This document shows positions 10,304 to 20,236 of a stretch of DNA of 64,000 bases, one piece after another. Numbering within the stretch: position 1 is the first letter of the stretch; every line of letters starts with the position of its first letter. The stretch lies in the NCBI GenBank assembly GCA_022653675.1, contig JALCST010000002.1, forward strand, positions 208,572-272,571. The letters are read 5' to 3'. The notes beneath the pieces are model-generated. The model was not told the DNA's origin and did no database searches. It worked only from the letters and a program-made list of their open reading frames with translations. The position numbers and the translations under genes are program-made. This DNA is from Bacteroidales bacterium. GTDB taxonomy: Bacteria; Bacteroidota; Bacteroidia; Bacteroidales; UBA932.

Positions 10304-12361
10304 ATGTCTTCATATAAGGATACTTACGATGTAATAGTGGTTGGTGGAGGTCATGCGGGATGCGAGGCCGCCGCCGCTGCCGCCCATATGGGGGCAAGTG
10401 TCCTTTTTATTACCATGGACATGTTCAAGTTCGCTCAGATGTCGTGTAATCCCGCTATGGGGGGCATTGCAAAGGGACAGTTGATCAGGGAGGTCGATGC
10501 TCTCGGTGGCTGTTCCGGCATGGTAACCGATGCTTCGACGGTCCAGTTCCGTATGCTTAACAAATCCAAAGGTCCTGCCGTATGGAGTCCGCGTGCACAA
10601 TGCGATAAGGAGCAATTTTCCCTGAACTGGCGTTTTGTTCTCGAAAGCATTTCAGGATTAGATATTTGGCAGGATTCCGTGTCATCCATATCCCTCCGAG
10701 AATCGAAAATTTGCGGTGTACGTACTTCCATGGGTGCTTCTTTCAATTCTCACAAGGTTATATTGACTGCCGGAACCTTCCTGAATGGCAAACTTTTCAT
10801 CGGACGCCAATCGGGAGAAGGTGGAAGGGTAGGAGAGTTGTCTTCCCATGGATTGACCGAACAACTTGCCTCCCTTGGAATCCATACTGCCCGCATGAAG
10901 ACCGGTACTCCTCCGAGACTTGATTCCAGAAGCATAGATTTTTCCCGCCTTACCCGTCAATCCGGTGACGAAGACGCTTCGCGTTTTTCTTTTCTTCCAT
11001 TTCCGTCTGCAGTCCAGGCGGGCGTTCCTCAGAGGGATTGCTTCATAGTCCATACGAACCCGCGAGTCCACGACATTCTTCGTGAGGGGTTCATTGATTC
11101 CCCACTTTTCAACGGGATTATAAGGGGAGCCGGGCCCAGGTATTGCCCTTCCATAGAAGACAAGCTCCGACAGTTCCCGGGTCGTGACTCCCATCAGATA
11201 TTTCTTGAGCCTGAGGGATGGAATACATGCGAATATTATCTCCAGGGATTTTCATCGTCTCTTCCTATGGAGATACAGCTCCGTGCGCTCCATGAAGTCG
11301 AAGGCCTTGAACATGCCGTCGTTTTTCGTCCCGCTTATGCCGTCGAGTATGATTATTTTGATCCTACACAACTTGATGCCACCCTTGAATCCAGGGTTGT
11401 TCCCGGATTGTACCTTGCGGGCCAGGTCAACGGTACTACTGGTTATGAGGAAGCCGCAGCTCAAGGGCTTATGGCTGGAATCAATGCCGCCCTTTCGATT
11501 AGTGGCCGTGAACCGTTGGTTTTGAAGCGTGACGAGGCCTATATAGGAGTTCTAATAGACGATTTGATTACGAAGGGTGTCGATGAACCTTACCGTATGT
11601 TTACTTCACGTGCTGAATACAGGATTTTGCTCCGACAGGATAATGCTGATCATCGGTTAACCGGGATAGGTCATTCCATCGGTCTCGCTTCGGATTTCAG
11701 AATGAAGGTGATGGACCGGAAATACGGAAGCATCGATTCTTTGGTCAATGCTACCCATACTTCTTCCGTGAAGCCGGTTGATATAAATCCGTATCTCGAG
11801 TCGATCGGTTCCGCTCCTTTGAAAGAGGGGAAAAAGATAGCCGAAGTACTTACACATCCTGGTGCTCGTCTCAGGGATGTTCTATGTGGAACACTTTCCA
11901 AACCTGTTGCCTGTTGTGCCGATAACATAAGGGATTTTCTTGATTCATGGATAGGAAATAAGGTCATTTCTACTAAAGGGGTGAATTCCTCTTTTTCTCA
12001 ATTCGATGATGCTTTGCCTTCTGAAATCTGTCTTCTTGCACGCATTCCTTACCGTCCATCTTATTCCTTCGATTCCGATGATCTTTATACTGAAATGTAC
12101 GATGATTTGATTGACGATTCTGAGATCAACATAAAATACCAGGGATATATTGAACGCGAAAGGATACTTGCAGATAAGATTAAGCGTCTCGAAGATTTGA
12201 AAATTCCAAGTGATTTCGATTACTCCAAAGTTGCCTCACTCACCATCGAATGTCGTCAGAAATTGATCAAATATAAACCCCGTACCATTGCGCAAGCTTC
12301 ACGCATTTCCGGGGTTTCACCAGCCGATATAGCTGTTCTTCTCATATGTTTCGGAAGGTAA
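10304..12361 (+). CDS. mnmG: tRNA uridine-5-carboxymethylaminomethyl(34) synthesis enzyme MnmG (GidA)
   Basis: [67 protein letters not shown]. Confidence 0.97.
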   Translation: MSSYKDTYDVIVVGGGHAGCEAAAAAAHMGASVLFITMDMFKFAQMSCNPAMGGIAKGQLIREVDALGGCSGMVTDASTVQFRMLNKSKGPAVWSPRAQCDKEQFSLNWRFVLESISGLDIWQDSVSSISLRESKICGVRTSMGASFNSHKVILTAGTFLNGKLFIGRQSGEGGRVGELSSHGLTEQLASLGIHTARMKTGTPPRLDSRSIDFSRLTRQSGDEDASRFSFLPFPSAVQAGVPQRDCFIVHTNPRVHDILREGFIDSPLFNGIIRGAGPRYCPSIEDKLRQFPGRDSHQIFLEPEGWNTCEYYLQGFSSSLPMEIQLRALHEVEGLEHAVVFRPAYAVEYDYFDPTQLDATLESRVVPGLYLAGQVNGTTGYEEAAAQGLMAGINAALSISGREPLVLKRDEAYIGVLIDDLITKGVDEPYRMFTSRAEYRILLRQDNADHRLTGIGHSIGLASDFRMKVMDRKYGSIDSLVNATHTSSVKPVDINPYLESIGSAPLKEGKKIAEVLTHPGARLRDVLCGTLSKPVACCADNIRDFLDSWIGNKVISTKGVNSSFSQFDDALPSEICLLARIPYRPSYSFDSDDLYTEMYDDLIDDSEINIKYQGYIERERILADKIKRLEDLKIPSDFDYSKVASLTIECRQKLIKYKPRTIAQASRISGVSPADIAVLLICFGR

Positions 12362-12365
12362 TTTG

Positions 12366-12381
12366 TGTTCCACGTGGAACG
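12366..12381. other. Putative parS (ParB-binding) site
   Basis: TGTTCCACGTGGAACG matches the tGTTNCACGTGNAACa palindrome except the terminal base; fills most of the gap between mnmG stop and the next convergent gene. Confidence 0.75.
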
Positions 12382-12383
12382 AT

Positions 12384-13253
12384 TCATTCCATAGGGAAGG
12401 AGAATACGGTCTTTGGAGGGAGTCCGAAATCCGGCGAAAGGGATCTTAAAAGGGCATAGGGAAGGGAGGTGTCATGCGGTTCAAGGGCAGAATCGTCCGG
12501 CAGGGAAAGTATGTATTCCAGTTCCCGTATGGTCCATCTGAAATATCCTGTGAGAATAGTTTTCCCATTGGAATTCGTATGATCAATCGTATGTTTACGT
12601 TTGTAGTCTTTCCCGTCCGGAAATTCGAGAGCGATTCTTTTCCATGTGTTTTCCCTGAGAAAATAGAGTTGGGAAGCATCTAACCCGAGGGAGTGTACTT
12701 TCGATAGGCTTTCACAAAATGGGAGGGATTCGGGAACCCTGAATATGTTTCCGGTAAAGCCGAGTTTACAATAATAACCTATCAGGTTCGGCTCCGCGGG
12801 ACGTGTTATGAAATAACTCATACCAATTTTTCTCTCCGATTTGGCTGCTTCTTCAATCAGAAGTGTGGCATATCCGCGTTTCCTCCATTCGGGCAGGGTC
12901 GCGACACCATACAGATATCCACCGTCGAATACGGATTCCGAATTGCATGAACGGTCGAAAACAACCAATTCCATAGGAAAAACATGGAGTGACGAGACGA
13001 TCTCGTTATTCTTGTCCGCGAGAAATCTCTCTATCTCATCTGTCGGAGAGATGTTGTCCAGCCTTCTTATTTTCGGAAGGCATGGGCAGTTCTTGTCTTT
13101 TATGGCAATGAATGTGGATGCTGTTGGCAGGGCCTTTTCTGCAAAATGTTCGAAATAACTTTCGTCAGTTCCGAAGCATTCCTCCCATATTTTTTCGAGT
13201 TGCCTCAGGACCTCGTTTGCTTTCATGTTACAATATGATTTTTGGGATGTCAA
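12384..13253 (-). CDS. GNAT family N-acetyltransferase
   Basis: YLYGVATLPEWRKRGYATLLIEEAAKSERK acetyl-CoA-binding motif. Confidence 0.75.
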   Translation of the reverse strand: MTSQKSYCNMKANEVLRQLEKIWEECFGTDESYFEHFAEKALPTASTFIAIKDKNCPCLPKIRRLDNISPTDEIERFLADKNNEIVSSLHVFPMELVVFDRSCNSESVFDGGYLYGVATLPEWRKRGYATLLIEEAAKSERKIGMSYFITRPAEPNLIGYYCKLGFTGNIFRVPESLPFCESLSKVHSLGLDASQLYFLRENTWKRIALEFPDGKDYKRKHTIDHTNSNGKTILTGYFRWTIRELEYILSLPDDSALEPHDTSLPYALLRSLSPDFGLPPKTVFSFPME

Positions 13254-13641
13254 AGTGAACCGGATGTGGAATGGTAAGGTCGGGAGAATCCATTGTCACC
13301 GAATCGTAGCGTATTATGTCGATGTCGATGATCCTGTTACTATAGATACGGTGTCCTTCCGAATCGTATTCTATGGTGTGATTCGGGCGTCCTAACGTGG
13401 TTTCTACTATCTTTATCAAACCGAGAAGCCGGTGTGGGGAAATGTCTGTGTCTCGTGCGGAGAATGCTACCAACTGGTTCAGGAAGTCAGGGGCATCGCC
13501 TTTGAAAAAACCATCGGCCTTTGTCTCTACTATGGGATAGCAGAGGAAGCGTACATCGAGATTGTTCTGTAACATCATTCTCGCCTGAGCCAAATGAAGG
13601 GCGCGATCGCCCAGATTGGATCCGAGTGACAGGTAAACCAT
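13228..13641 (-). CDS. folK: 2-amino-4-hydroxy-6-hydroxymethyldihydropteridine diphosphokinase
   Basis: MVYLSLGSNLGDRALHLAQA...TTLGRPNHTIEYDSEGHRIYSNRIIDIDIIRYD...IPHP. Confidence 0.92.
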   Translation of the reverse strand: MVYLSLGSNLGDRALHLAQARMMLQNNLDVRFLCYPIVETKADGFFKGDAPDFLNQLVAFSARDTDISPHRLLGLIKIVETTLGRPNHTIEYDSEGHRIYSNRIIDIDIIRYDSVTMDSPDLTIPHPVHFDIPKIIL

Positions 13642-13644
13642 TTC

Positions 13645-14001
13645 CTAAAGCATTCCTAGTTCCGCCAGGCCCTCTTCTGAAATACGGCTTTTGTCCCATT
13701 CGGGCTCGAAGACGAGCTCTATCGCACAATTTTTGACACCCGAAGTCTGTGAGACCATTTCATTTACCTGTTCGAATAACATGTCGGCCATAGGACATCC
13801 CGGTGCTGTCAAGGTCATTTTTATATGTACCTTTCCGTCATCATCGACCTTCAATTCATAAATCAGCCCGAGATCGTATATGTTCAGTGGAATTTCGGGG
13901 TCATAGATTGTTCTCAAGCCCTTTATGATATCTGCCGTGATTTTGTTCCTGTCGATCTTACCTGACGACTCCGGTTTCTTTTTCTGCGAATTCCAAAGCA
14001 T
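13645..14001 (-). CDS. MIP18/DUF59 family metal-sulfur cluster assembly factor (SufT-like)
   Basis: IIKGLRTIYDPEIPLNIYDLGLIYELKVDDDGKVHIKMTLTAPGCPMADML. Confidence 0.9.
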   Translation of the reverse strand: MLWNSQKKKPESSGKIDRNKITADIIKGLRTIYDPEIPLNIYDLGLIYELKVDDDGKVHIKMTLTAPGCPMADMLFEQVNEMVSQTSGVKNCAIELVFEPEWDKSRISEEGLAELGML

Positions 14002-14392
14002 ATTCCCTTATTTGTTTTATCATTGATACGAGACCGTTTGCACGGGTCGGGGAGAGATTCTCCTTCAACCCGATTTTGTCTATGAATCCGAAATCCGACG
14101 ACAATATCTCCTTGGGAGTCCTTCCGTTGTAAACACGGACCAGCAAGGCGATGATTCCCTTCGTTATTATTGCGTCGCTGTCGGCTTTGAAGTAAATCTT
14201 TCCATCCATATAACTCGGCGACAACCATACGCGGCTCTGACATCCTTCAATCAGGTTGCTGTCGAGCTTGTCCTTTTCGTCTATGATCGGGAGCGATTTC
14301 CCGAGCTCGATTAGATATTCGTATTTGTCCAGCCAGTCGTCATAGACGGAAAATTCTTCGACGATGGCCCTTTCTTCTTCCTGCACTGACAT
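13958..14392 (-). CDS. sufE: Cysteine desulfuration protein SufE
   Basis: YDDWLDKYEYLIELGKSLP...LIEGCQSRVWL; start at MSVQEEERAIVEEF (14392). Confidence 0.92.
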   Translation of the reverse strand: MSVQEEERAIVEEFSVYDDWLDKYEYLIELGKSLPIIDEKDKLDSNLIEGCQSRVWLSPSYMDGKIYFKADSDAIITKGIIALLVRVYNGRTPKEILSSDFGFIDKIGLKENLSPTRANGLVSMIKQIREYALEFAEKETGVVR

Positions 14393-14400
14393 AATTACGG

Positions 14401-14408
14401 CAAATTTA
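14401..14408 (-). promoter_or_regulatory. Putative -7 box TAAATTTG for sufE
   Basis: caaattta on plus; TTG lies 20 nt upstream on the minus strand. Confidence 0.6.
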
Positions 14409-14409
14409 G

Positions 14410-14417
14410 TATTTTTG
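14410..14417 (+). promoter_or_regulatory. Putative -7 box TATTTTTG for sufS
   Basis: TAnnTTTG match, only 4 nt before the sufS ATG. Confidence 0.5.
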
Positions 14418-14421
14418 TAAT

Positions 14422-15654
14422 ATGGATACAATAGACAAGATACGTGCCCGTTTTCCTGCGTTGCAGCAGAGCGTTTATGGCAAGCCGCTGGTTTATTTTG
14501 ACAATGCGGCTACTTCACAAAGACCGGACACGGTTCTGGTGATGCAGCAGGAAATGAGTTCCAGATTCAATGCCAACATCCATCGCGCGGTGCACTATCT
14601 CAGTTCCGTGGCTACCGATCGCTATGAGGCAGGTCGCGAAGCAGTACGCAAATACATTGATGCCGGTTCGCGTGAAGAGGTGGTGTTTACCTCCGGATGT
14701 ACTGCTTCGCTTAACTTGGTTGCCACATGCTTTACCGAGCGTTATGTAGGAAAAGGCGATGTGGTTCTGATTTCGGGCGCAGAGCATCACTCTAATATCG
14801 TGCCCTGGCAGATGGCTTGCAGGCGTGTCGGCGCGGAGCTCAAGGTGTTTCCCGTACTGCCCGACGGCTCTCTCGACCTGGAAGCGTTGAAATCGATGCT
14901 CGACGTACAATATGCCGGAAGAGTTCGTATAGTGGCTATGACCCAGATATCGAATGTGCTCGGCGTAGTCAACGACATAGCCGGGGCGGCAAGGATATGC
15001 CATGCCGCCGGCGTCCCGATACTTGTCGACGGAGCGCAGGGAATAGTCCATTCTCCCGTTTCGGTAAGCAATGCGGATGTGGATTTCTTCGCTTTTTCGG
15101 GACATAAGGTTTATGCGCCGACAGGCATAGGGGTCCTTTACGGGAAGAAAAAATATCTCGAGGAAATGCCTCCATATATGGGTGGTGGAGATATGATTGA
15201 TAAAGTAACTTACGAGAAGACGACATATGCTCCGCTGCCTTTGAAATATGAAGCGGGAACGGCCAATTTCGTGGCGGCTTCATGTTTGGCTCCGGCTATG
15301 GATTTTGCTGGTGAATGCGAGTCAGACATCGATGTGAGGCGTTCCATGTCGTCCATGACCGATTATCTCATGACGGAGTTGCCGAAGATCGATGGGTTGA
15401 CTATTTACGGCACCGCTGATGCAAAGGCGCCGGTGTTCTCGTTCGCAATTAAGGGTTGCCACCACGAGGATCTCGCACAGATAATGGATAAGATGGGCGT
15501 GGCGTTGCGCAGCGGGCATATGTGTGCTGAGCCGCTCATAAACTCTTTGGGCCACACCGGGCTGCTGCGCGCTTCGCTCGCTCCCTACAATACCATGGAG
15601 GAGTGCGAATATTTCATCGGTGCGCTTAAAAAAGCCGTTTCAATGTTGCGTTGA
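14422..15654 (+). CDS. sufS: Cysteine desulfurase SufS
   Basis: YFDNAATSQRPDTV, HSNIVPWQ, FSGHKVYAPTGIGVLYGK PLP lysine, RSGHMCAEP catalytic Cys. Confidence 0.96.
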   Translation: MDTIDKIRARFPALQQSVYGKPLVYFDNAATSQRPDTVLVMQQEMSSRFNANIHRAVHYLSSVATDRYEAGREAVRKYIDAGSREEVVFTSGCTASLNLVATCFTERYVGKGDVVLISGAEHHSNIVPWQMACRRVGAELKVFPVLPDGSLDLEALKSMLDVQYAGRVRIVAMTQISNVLGVVNDIAGAARICHAAGVPILVDGAQGIVHSPVSVSNADVDFFAFSGHKVYAPTGIGVLYGKKKYLEEMPPYMGGGDMIDKVTYEKTTYAPLPLKYEAGTANFVAASCLAPAMDFAGECESDIDVRRSMSSMTDYLMTELPKIDGLTIYGTADAKAPVFSFAIKGCHHEDLAQIMDKMGVALRSGHMCAEPLINSLGHTGLLRASLAPYNTMEECEYFIGALKKAVSMLR

Positions 15655-15683
15655 ACGTTTGGACGGAATCAATGTCATATGAT

Positions 15684-16289
15684 ATGTACGATTATGTAAA
15701 AGGGACTCTTGTGGAATTGAACCCGACCGAAGCCGTTGTGGAAACCTGTGGAGTGGGTTACTCGATGATGATTTCCCTGCAGAGCTTCTCGTCGCTCGGG
15801 AAAGCCGATCATGCAAATGTCAAATTGTATGTTCACCATACTGTCAACCAACAGTCAGGCGAAGAAGTCTTTTATGGATTTTATTCGAAGGAGGAGAGAG
15901 CATTGTTCGAACTGCTGATTTCGGTTTCGGGAGTCGGGCCAGGTTCGGCCAGGATGATGCTTTCCGGAATGAGTGCCGAAGAGATGAGAGAGGCTATTGT
16001 CGGTAACGATGTGCGGAGATTGCAATCGGTAAAAGGGATAGGGGCCAAGACTGCCCAAAGGATAGTACTCGAATTGAAGGACAAGATAATAAGGGGAACT
16101 GGAGAAAATCCGAATGTGGTCGATGGAAATTTGCAGGCTGAAAATGCCGTTCGGGAAGAAGCTGCATCGGCCCTGATAAATCTTGGATTTTCAAAGCCGA
16201 ATGTAGATAAGGTGATAGGAACATTGTCCAGGGAGTATCCAGACTGCACCCTTGAAGAATTAATCAAGAAAGCTCTCAAAATATTATGA
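15684..16289 (+). CDS. ruvA: Holliday junction branch migration protein RuvA
   Basis: MYDYVKGTLVELNPTEAVVETCGVGY, VSGVGPGSARMMLS, VKGIGAKTAQRIVLELKDK. Confidence 0.95.
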   Translation: MYDYVKGTLVELNPTEAVVETCGVGYSMMISLQSFSSLGKADHANVKLYVHHTVNQQSGEEVFYGFYSKEERALFELLISVSGVGPGSARMMLSGMSAEEMREAIVGNDVRRLQSVKGIGAKTAQRIVLELKDKIIRGTGENPNVVDGNLQAENAVREEAASALINLGFSKPNVDKVIGTLSREYPDCTLEELIKKALKIL

Positions 16290-16307
16290 AATGTCAAATT
16301 ATATATA

Positions 16308-16315
16308 TATATTTG
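16308..16315 (+). promoter_or_regulatory. Putative -7 box TATATTTG for gcvH
   Basis: TAnnTTTG match upstream of gcvH. Confidence 0.55.
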
Positions 16316-16346
16316 TACTTGATTATTAGAGTTTCGACATTTATAT

Positions 16347-16721
16347 ATGAATATACCTGAGAATCTTAAGTATACTGCGGACCATGAATGGGTCCGTCTT
16401 AATGGTGGAATTGCTGAAGTCGGTATTACCGATTATGCCCAGAACCAATTAGGCGATGTGGTCTTCGTAGATATACAGACGAAAGGTGAAACATTATCTA
16501 AAGGTGAGAAATTCGGAGATATTGAAGCTGTTAAAACTGTAGCGGAAGCTTATATGCCGATGTCCGGTGAAATTGTCGAAGTCAACGGAGATCTGGAATC
16601 ATCCCCTGCACTCGTTAACAATGACCCTTACGGGAAAGGATGGATGATCAAGATCAAGATCAGCGATCCAGAAGAAGAAGCTACATTGAAGACGGCGAAG
16701 GAATATCAAGCAATAATCTGA
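16347..16721 (+). CDS. gcvH: Glycine cleavage system H protein
   Basis: YTADHEWVRL, GDVVFVD, GDIEAVKTVAEAYMPMSGEIVEVN lipoyl lysine, NNDPYGKGWMIKIK. Confidence 0.96.
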   Translation: MNIPENLKYTADHEWVRLNGGIAEVGITDYAQNQLGDVVFVDIQTKGETLSKGEKFGDIEAVKTVAEAYMPMSGEIVEVNGDLESSPALVNNDPYGKGWMIKIKISDPEEEATLKTAKEYQAII

Positions 16722-16821
16722 TTTATAAAGCAATATGTGATGTGTTGGGGAAAGGCTGCATAACGATGCGGCCTTTTCTTATTTGGGGAGGCGTAATCTC
16801 GACATTTTAATGAAATTTCAG

Positions 16822-16829
16822 TACTTTTG
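16822..16829 (+). promoter_or_regulatory. Putative -7 box TACTTTTG for the AMP-binding ligase
   Basis: TAnnTTTG match 27 bp upstream of ATG 16857. Confidence 0.55.
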
Positions 16830-16856
16830 CACTTTACAATATAATGTACTAAAAAC

Positions 16857-18677
16857 ATGTCATTAGTTAGAGGTTTTGAATTCAGGAGGACTTTTGATAT
16901 CCTGACTCTCCTTAAAGAGCATTTTCCACCTAAACCAGATATGCTCGCTATCCGATGTAAAGGCCAGTGGGTCAAATACAGCATTGACGATTACGACAGG
17001 ATTTCCAATAGTGTCGCACGTGGTCTTCTCGCCTCCGGTTTCAAGGCCGGCACCAAAATCATTTCCATCACTCCGAATCGTCCCGAATGGAATTTTCTCG
17101 ATATGGGAACTGCTCTTGCCCATATGATTTATATACCTGTATATCCGACGTTAAGCAATGACGATTGCAGGTTCATATTCAATCATAGCGATTGCGAAGC
17201 CATTTTCATAGGAAGCGAAAATATTTACAACAGGGTCCTTCCTGTCATAAAGGAAATGGACCATCCGGTCAGGATCTATATGCTGGACGATTGCGACGAT
17301 AAACCGTGCATGCGCGACATAATCGCATTGGGTGACCGTGAAAAGGAGAAATGGGAACCTGTGATAGAGGACAATAAAAAGAATATCGGTGAAAACGATT
17401 GGGTGACCATGATCTATACTTCCGGAACTACCGGAACTCCAAAGGGCGTCATGCTTTCGCACAGGAATCTGCTTTTCGATTCCCTCGGACATGCGGAAAA
17501 GAATTGCAGGGGGTGGGAACACAAGGCATTCTCTTTCCTTCCGCTATGCCACATCTACGAAAGGACGATGAATTATGACTACCAGGAACTTGGAGTCAGC
17601 CTTTATTACGGGGAAGGACTGACCACTCTTGCGAGTGACATGCAGTCCTGTCACCCGGATATGTTCTGTGCCGTTCCTCGCGTGCTCGAGCTGGTTTACA
17701 GAAAATTCAACGATGCGGGCCGGAAACTCAAAGGCGTCAAGCATCTGATATATGCCAAGGCATGGAGATTCGCCAACAGTTATGACAACCAGAACAAATC
17801 GAAATATTACCAACGCAAACGCAATCTATATGACAAGTTGGTCTACAGGCAGTGGCGTGCGCAGTTCGGCGGCCATGAAATAATAGTCGTAAGCGGAGGA
17901 AGCTCGATCCGCGAAAATATCGTACGCACCTTCAATGCTGCCAAACTCAACATATTTGAAGGATATGGCATGACAGAATCCTCTCCAGTGATAGCAGTAA
18001 ACAGTCCTATGGAAGGTATAAACGTCTTCGGGACGAACGGAAAGGTGATGTACGGAACAGAGGTCAAGTTCCTTCAGGACGACGGCACATTCAGCAAATA
18101 CGGGCCGGGTGAGATACTTTCCAAAGGCCCGCATATAATGCTCGGATATTACAAGAATCCGGAAGCTACGGCCGAAGCCGTCGACAAGGACGGATTCCTT
18201 CATACGGGTGACATAGGTTACCTCAAGGACGGTCTTTACTTGAAGATAACCGACCGGAAGAAGGAAATATTCAAACTCACCATAGGCAAGTACGTGGCAC
18301 CGCAGGTCATTGAGACCAAGTTGAATGAGTCTCCGTTCATTTCGAGCAGTTTCGTGTTCGGGTCCGAACACAAGTTCGCTTCGGCTATCATAGTTCCCAA
18401 CTTCGACGAAGTCAAGAGATGGTGTGCGGTGAAAGGTATAATTTATACGAATGACAAAGAGATGACAGGAAACCAGAATGTCATAAACAAGATACACTCC
18501 GAAGTCGCAAAGGTAAACGAAACCCTTGCACCTCACGAGTGCATAAGGAAGGAGAGGCTTTCCGCCGACGAATGGACTTCCGCCGACGACTTGCTTTCCC
18601 AGACGCTTAAGCTCAAACGCAAGAAACTCGATGAAAAATATAGGACGATTATAGACGAAATCTATCAAAACGAATGA
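16857..18677 (+). CDS. Long-chain fatty acid--CoA ligase (AMP-binding)
   Basis: MIYTSGTTGTPKGVMLSHRNL, EGYGMTESSPV, HTGDIGYLKDGLYLKITDRKKEIFKL. Confidence 0.93.
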   Translation: MSLVRGFEFRRTFDILTLLKEHFPPKPDMLAIRCKGQWVKYSIDDYDRISNSVARGLLASGFKAGTKIISITPNRPEWNFLDMGTALAHMIYIPVYPTLSNDDCRFIFNHSDCEAIFIGSENIYNRVLPVIKEMDHPVRIYMLDDCDDKPCMRDIIALGDREKEKWEPVIEDNKKNIGENDWVTMIYTSGTTGTPKGVMLSHRNLLFDSLGHAEKNCRGWEHKAFSFLPLCHIYERTMNYDYQELGVSLYYGEGLTTLASDMQSCHPDMFCAVPRVLELVYRKFNDAGRKLKGVKHLIYAKAWRFANSYDNQNKSKYYQRKRNLYDKLVYRQWRAQFGGHEIIVVSGGSSIRENIVRTFNAAKLNIFEGYGMTESSPVIAVNSPMEGINVFGTNGKVMYGTEVKFLQDDGTFSKYGPGEILSKGPHIMLGYYKNPEATAEAVDKDGFLHTGDIGYLKDGLYLKITDRKKEIFKLTIGKYVAPQVIETKLNESPFISSSFVFGSEHKFASAIIVPNFDEVKRWCAVKGIIYTNDKEMTGNQNVINKIHSEVAKVNETLAPHECIRKERLSADEWTSADDLLSQTLKLKRKKLDEKYRTIIDEIYQNE

Positions 18678-18678
18678 T

Positions 18679-20223
18679 ATGACTCATGAAGAATTATTCC
18701 GCAATATAGTTGCACATGCGAAGGAGTACGGATTCGTATTCCCTTCCAGTGATATTTACGATGGGCTCGGAGCTGTTTACGACTACGGCGAATACGGTTC
18801 CGAGATGAAGAACAACATAAAACGGTATTGGTGGGATGCTATGGTACGGCTGAACGAGAACATAGTGGGAATCGATTCCGCCATTTTCATGCATCCGAAG
18901 ATATGGCAGGCGAGCGGCCACGTAAGTGCTTTCAACGATCCCTTGATCGATAACAAGGACAGCAAAAAGCGCTATCGCGCAGATGTCTTGCTGGAAGATT
19001 ACATAGCCAAGGAAGAAGCTAAGATCGAAAAGGAGGTTGCGAAGGGAAGGAAACGTTTCGGCGATTCTTTCGACGAGAAGAAATTCCTTGCTACAAATCC
19101 CAATGTCCTTCGTGCGAGGGCGAAAGCCGACGAAGTACATTCCAAGATGACCGATGCTCTAAACAAGAATGATTTTGCTGCTCTCAGGCAGCTTATAATA
19201 GATTGCGACATCGTTTGCCCTATAAGCGGCACGAAAAACTGGACGGATGTGCGCCAGTTCAATCTTATGTTCCGTACCCAAATAGGCAATGCTTCGGACG
19301 ACTCCCTGGATAATATAATTTATCTGAGGCCGGAAACGGCACAGGGCATTTTCGTAAACTATCTGAATGTCCAGAAGAGTGGCCGTATGAAGATTCCGTT
19401 CGGAGTCGCCCAGATAGGCAAGGCTTTTCGCAACGAGATCGTCGCCCGCCAGTTCATATTCCGCATGCGCGAGTTCGAACAGATGGAGATGGAATTTTTT
19501 TGCAAGCCAGGTACCGAGATGGAGTGGTTCTCGTATTGGAAGAAGACCCGTCTCGCATGGCATCAGGCGCTAGGTATGGGTAATGATAAATATCGTTTCC
19601 ATGACCACGAGAAACTTGCCCATTATGCCAATGCTGCGACGGACATCGAATTCGAATTCCCGTTCGGCTTCAAGGAATTGGAAGGTATACATTCCCGTAC
19701 CGATTTCGACTTGGGGAACCATTCGAAGTTCAGCGGGAAGAAGATACAGTACTTCGACCCGGATACGAACGAGACTTATACCCCGTATTGCGTCGAAACT
19801 TCCATAGGGCTTGACCGCATGTTCCTTTCGATACTTTGCAACTCTTATTGCGAAGAGACCCTGCCGGATGGCGAAACCAGGGTGGTATTAAGAATTCCGG
19901 CTCCTCTGGCACCGGTCAAGGTTGCCGTCCTGCCTCTCGTCAAGAAGGACGAGCTGCCCGAAACCGCACAGAAGATAATGAACGAACTGAAGTACGATTT
20001 CAATTGCCAGTATGAAGAAAAGGACAGCATAGGACGCCGTTACCGTCGCCAGGATGCTATCGGGACGCCGTTCTGCATAACCGTTGATAACCAGACTCCA
20101 AAGGACGATACCGTTACCGTCCGTGACCGCGATACCATGGAACAGCAACGTGTCCCTATCCCGGAACTTCACGATTTCATTTCCGAGAAGGTTACCATAA
20201 ACAACCTTCTCAGGAAACTTTAA
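18679..20223 (+). CDS. glyS: Glycine--tRNA ligase
   Basis: FVFPSSDIYDGLGAVYDYGEYGSEMKNNIKRYWW, LRPETAQGIFVNYLNV, IGLDRMFLSIL (class II single-chain GlyRS). Confidence 0.95.
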   Translation: MTHEELFRNIVAHAKEYGFVFPSSDIYDGLGAVYDYGEYGSEMKNNIKRYWWDAMVRLNENIVGIDSAIFMHPKIWQASGHVSAFNDPLIDNKDSKKRYRADVLLEDYIAKEEAKIEKEVAKGRKRFGDSFDEKKFLATNPNVLRARAKADEVHSKMTDALNKNDFAALRQLIIDCDIVCPISGTKNWTDVRQFNLMFRTQIGNASDDSLDNIIYLRPETAQGIFVNYLNVQKSGRMKIPFGVAQIGKAFRNEIVARQFIFRMREFEQMEMEFFCKPGTEMEWFSYWKKTRLAWHQALGMGNDKYRFHDHEKLAHYANAATDIEFEFPFGFKELEGIHSRTDFDLGNHSKFSGKKIQYFDPDTNETYTPYCVETSIGLDRMFLSILCNSYCEETLPDGETRVVLRIPAPLAPVKVAVLPLVKKDELPETAQKIMNELKYDFNCQYEEKDSIGRRYRRQDAIGTPFCITVDNQTPKDDTVTVRDRDTMEQQRVPIPELHDFISEKVTINNLLRKL

Positions 20224-20236
20224 GGTTACCCCTCGT

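Noticed and set aside
13487-13729. 80-aa minus-strand ORF overlapping folK and the DUF59 gene
   Set aside because: Out-of-frame overlap with two recognised genes.
17826-18668. 280-aa minus-strand ORF antisense to the AMP-binding ligase
   Set aside because: Shadow ORF of a strongly supported CDS; translation has no recognisable domain.
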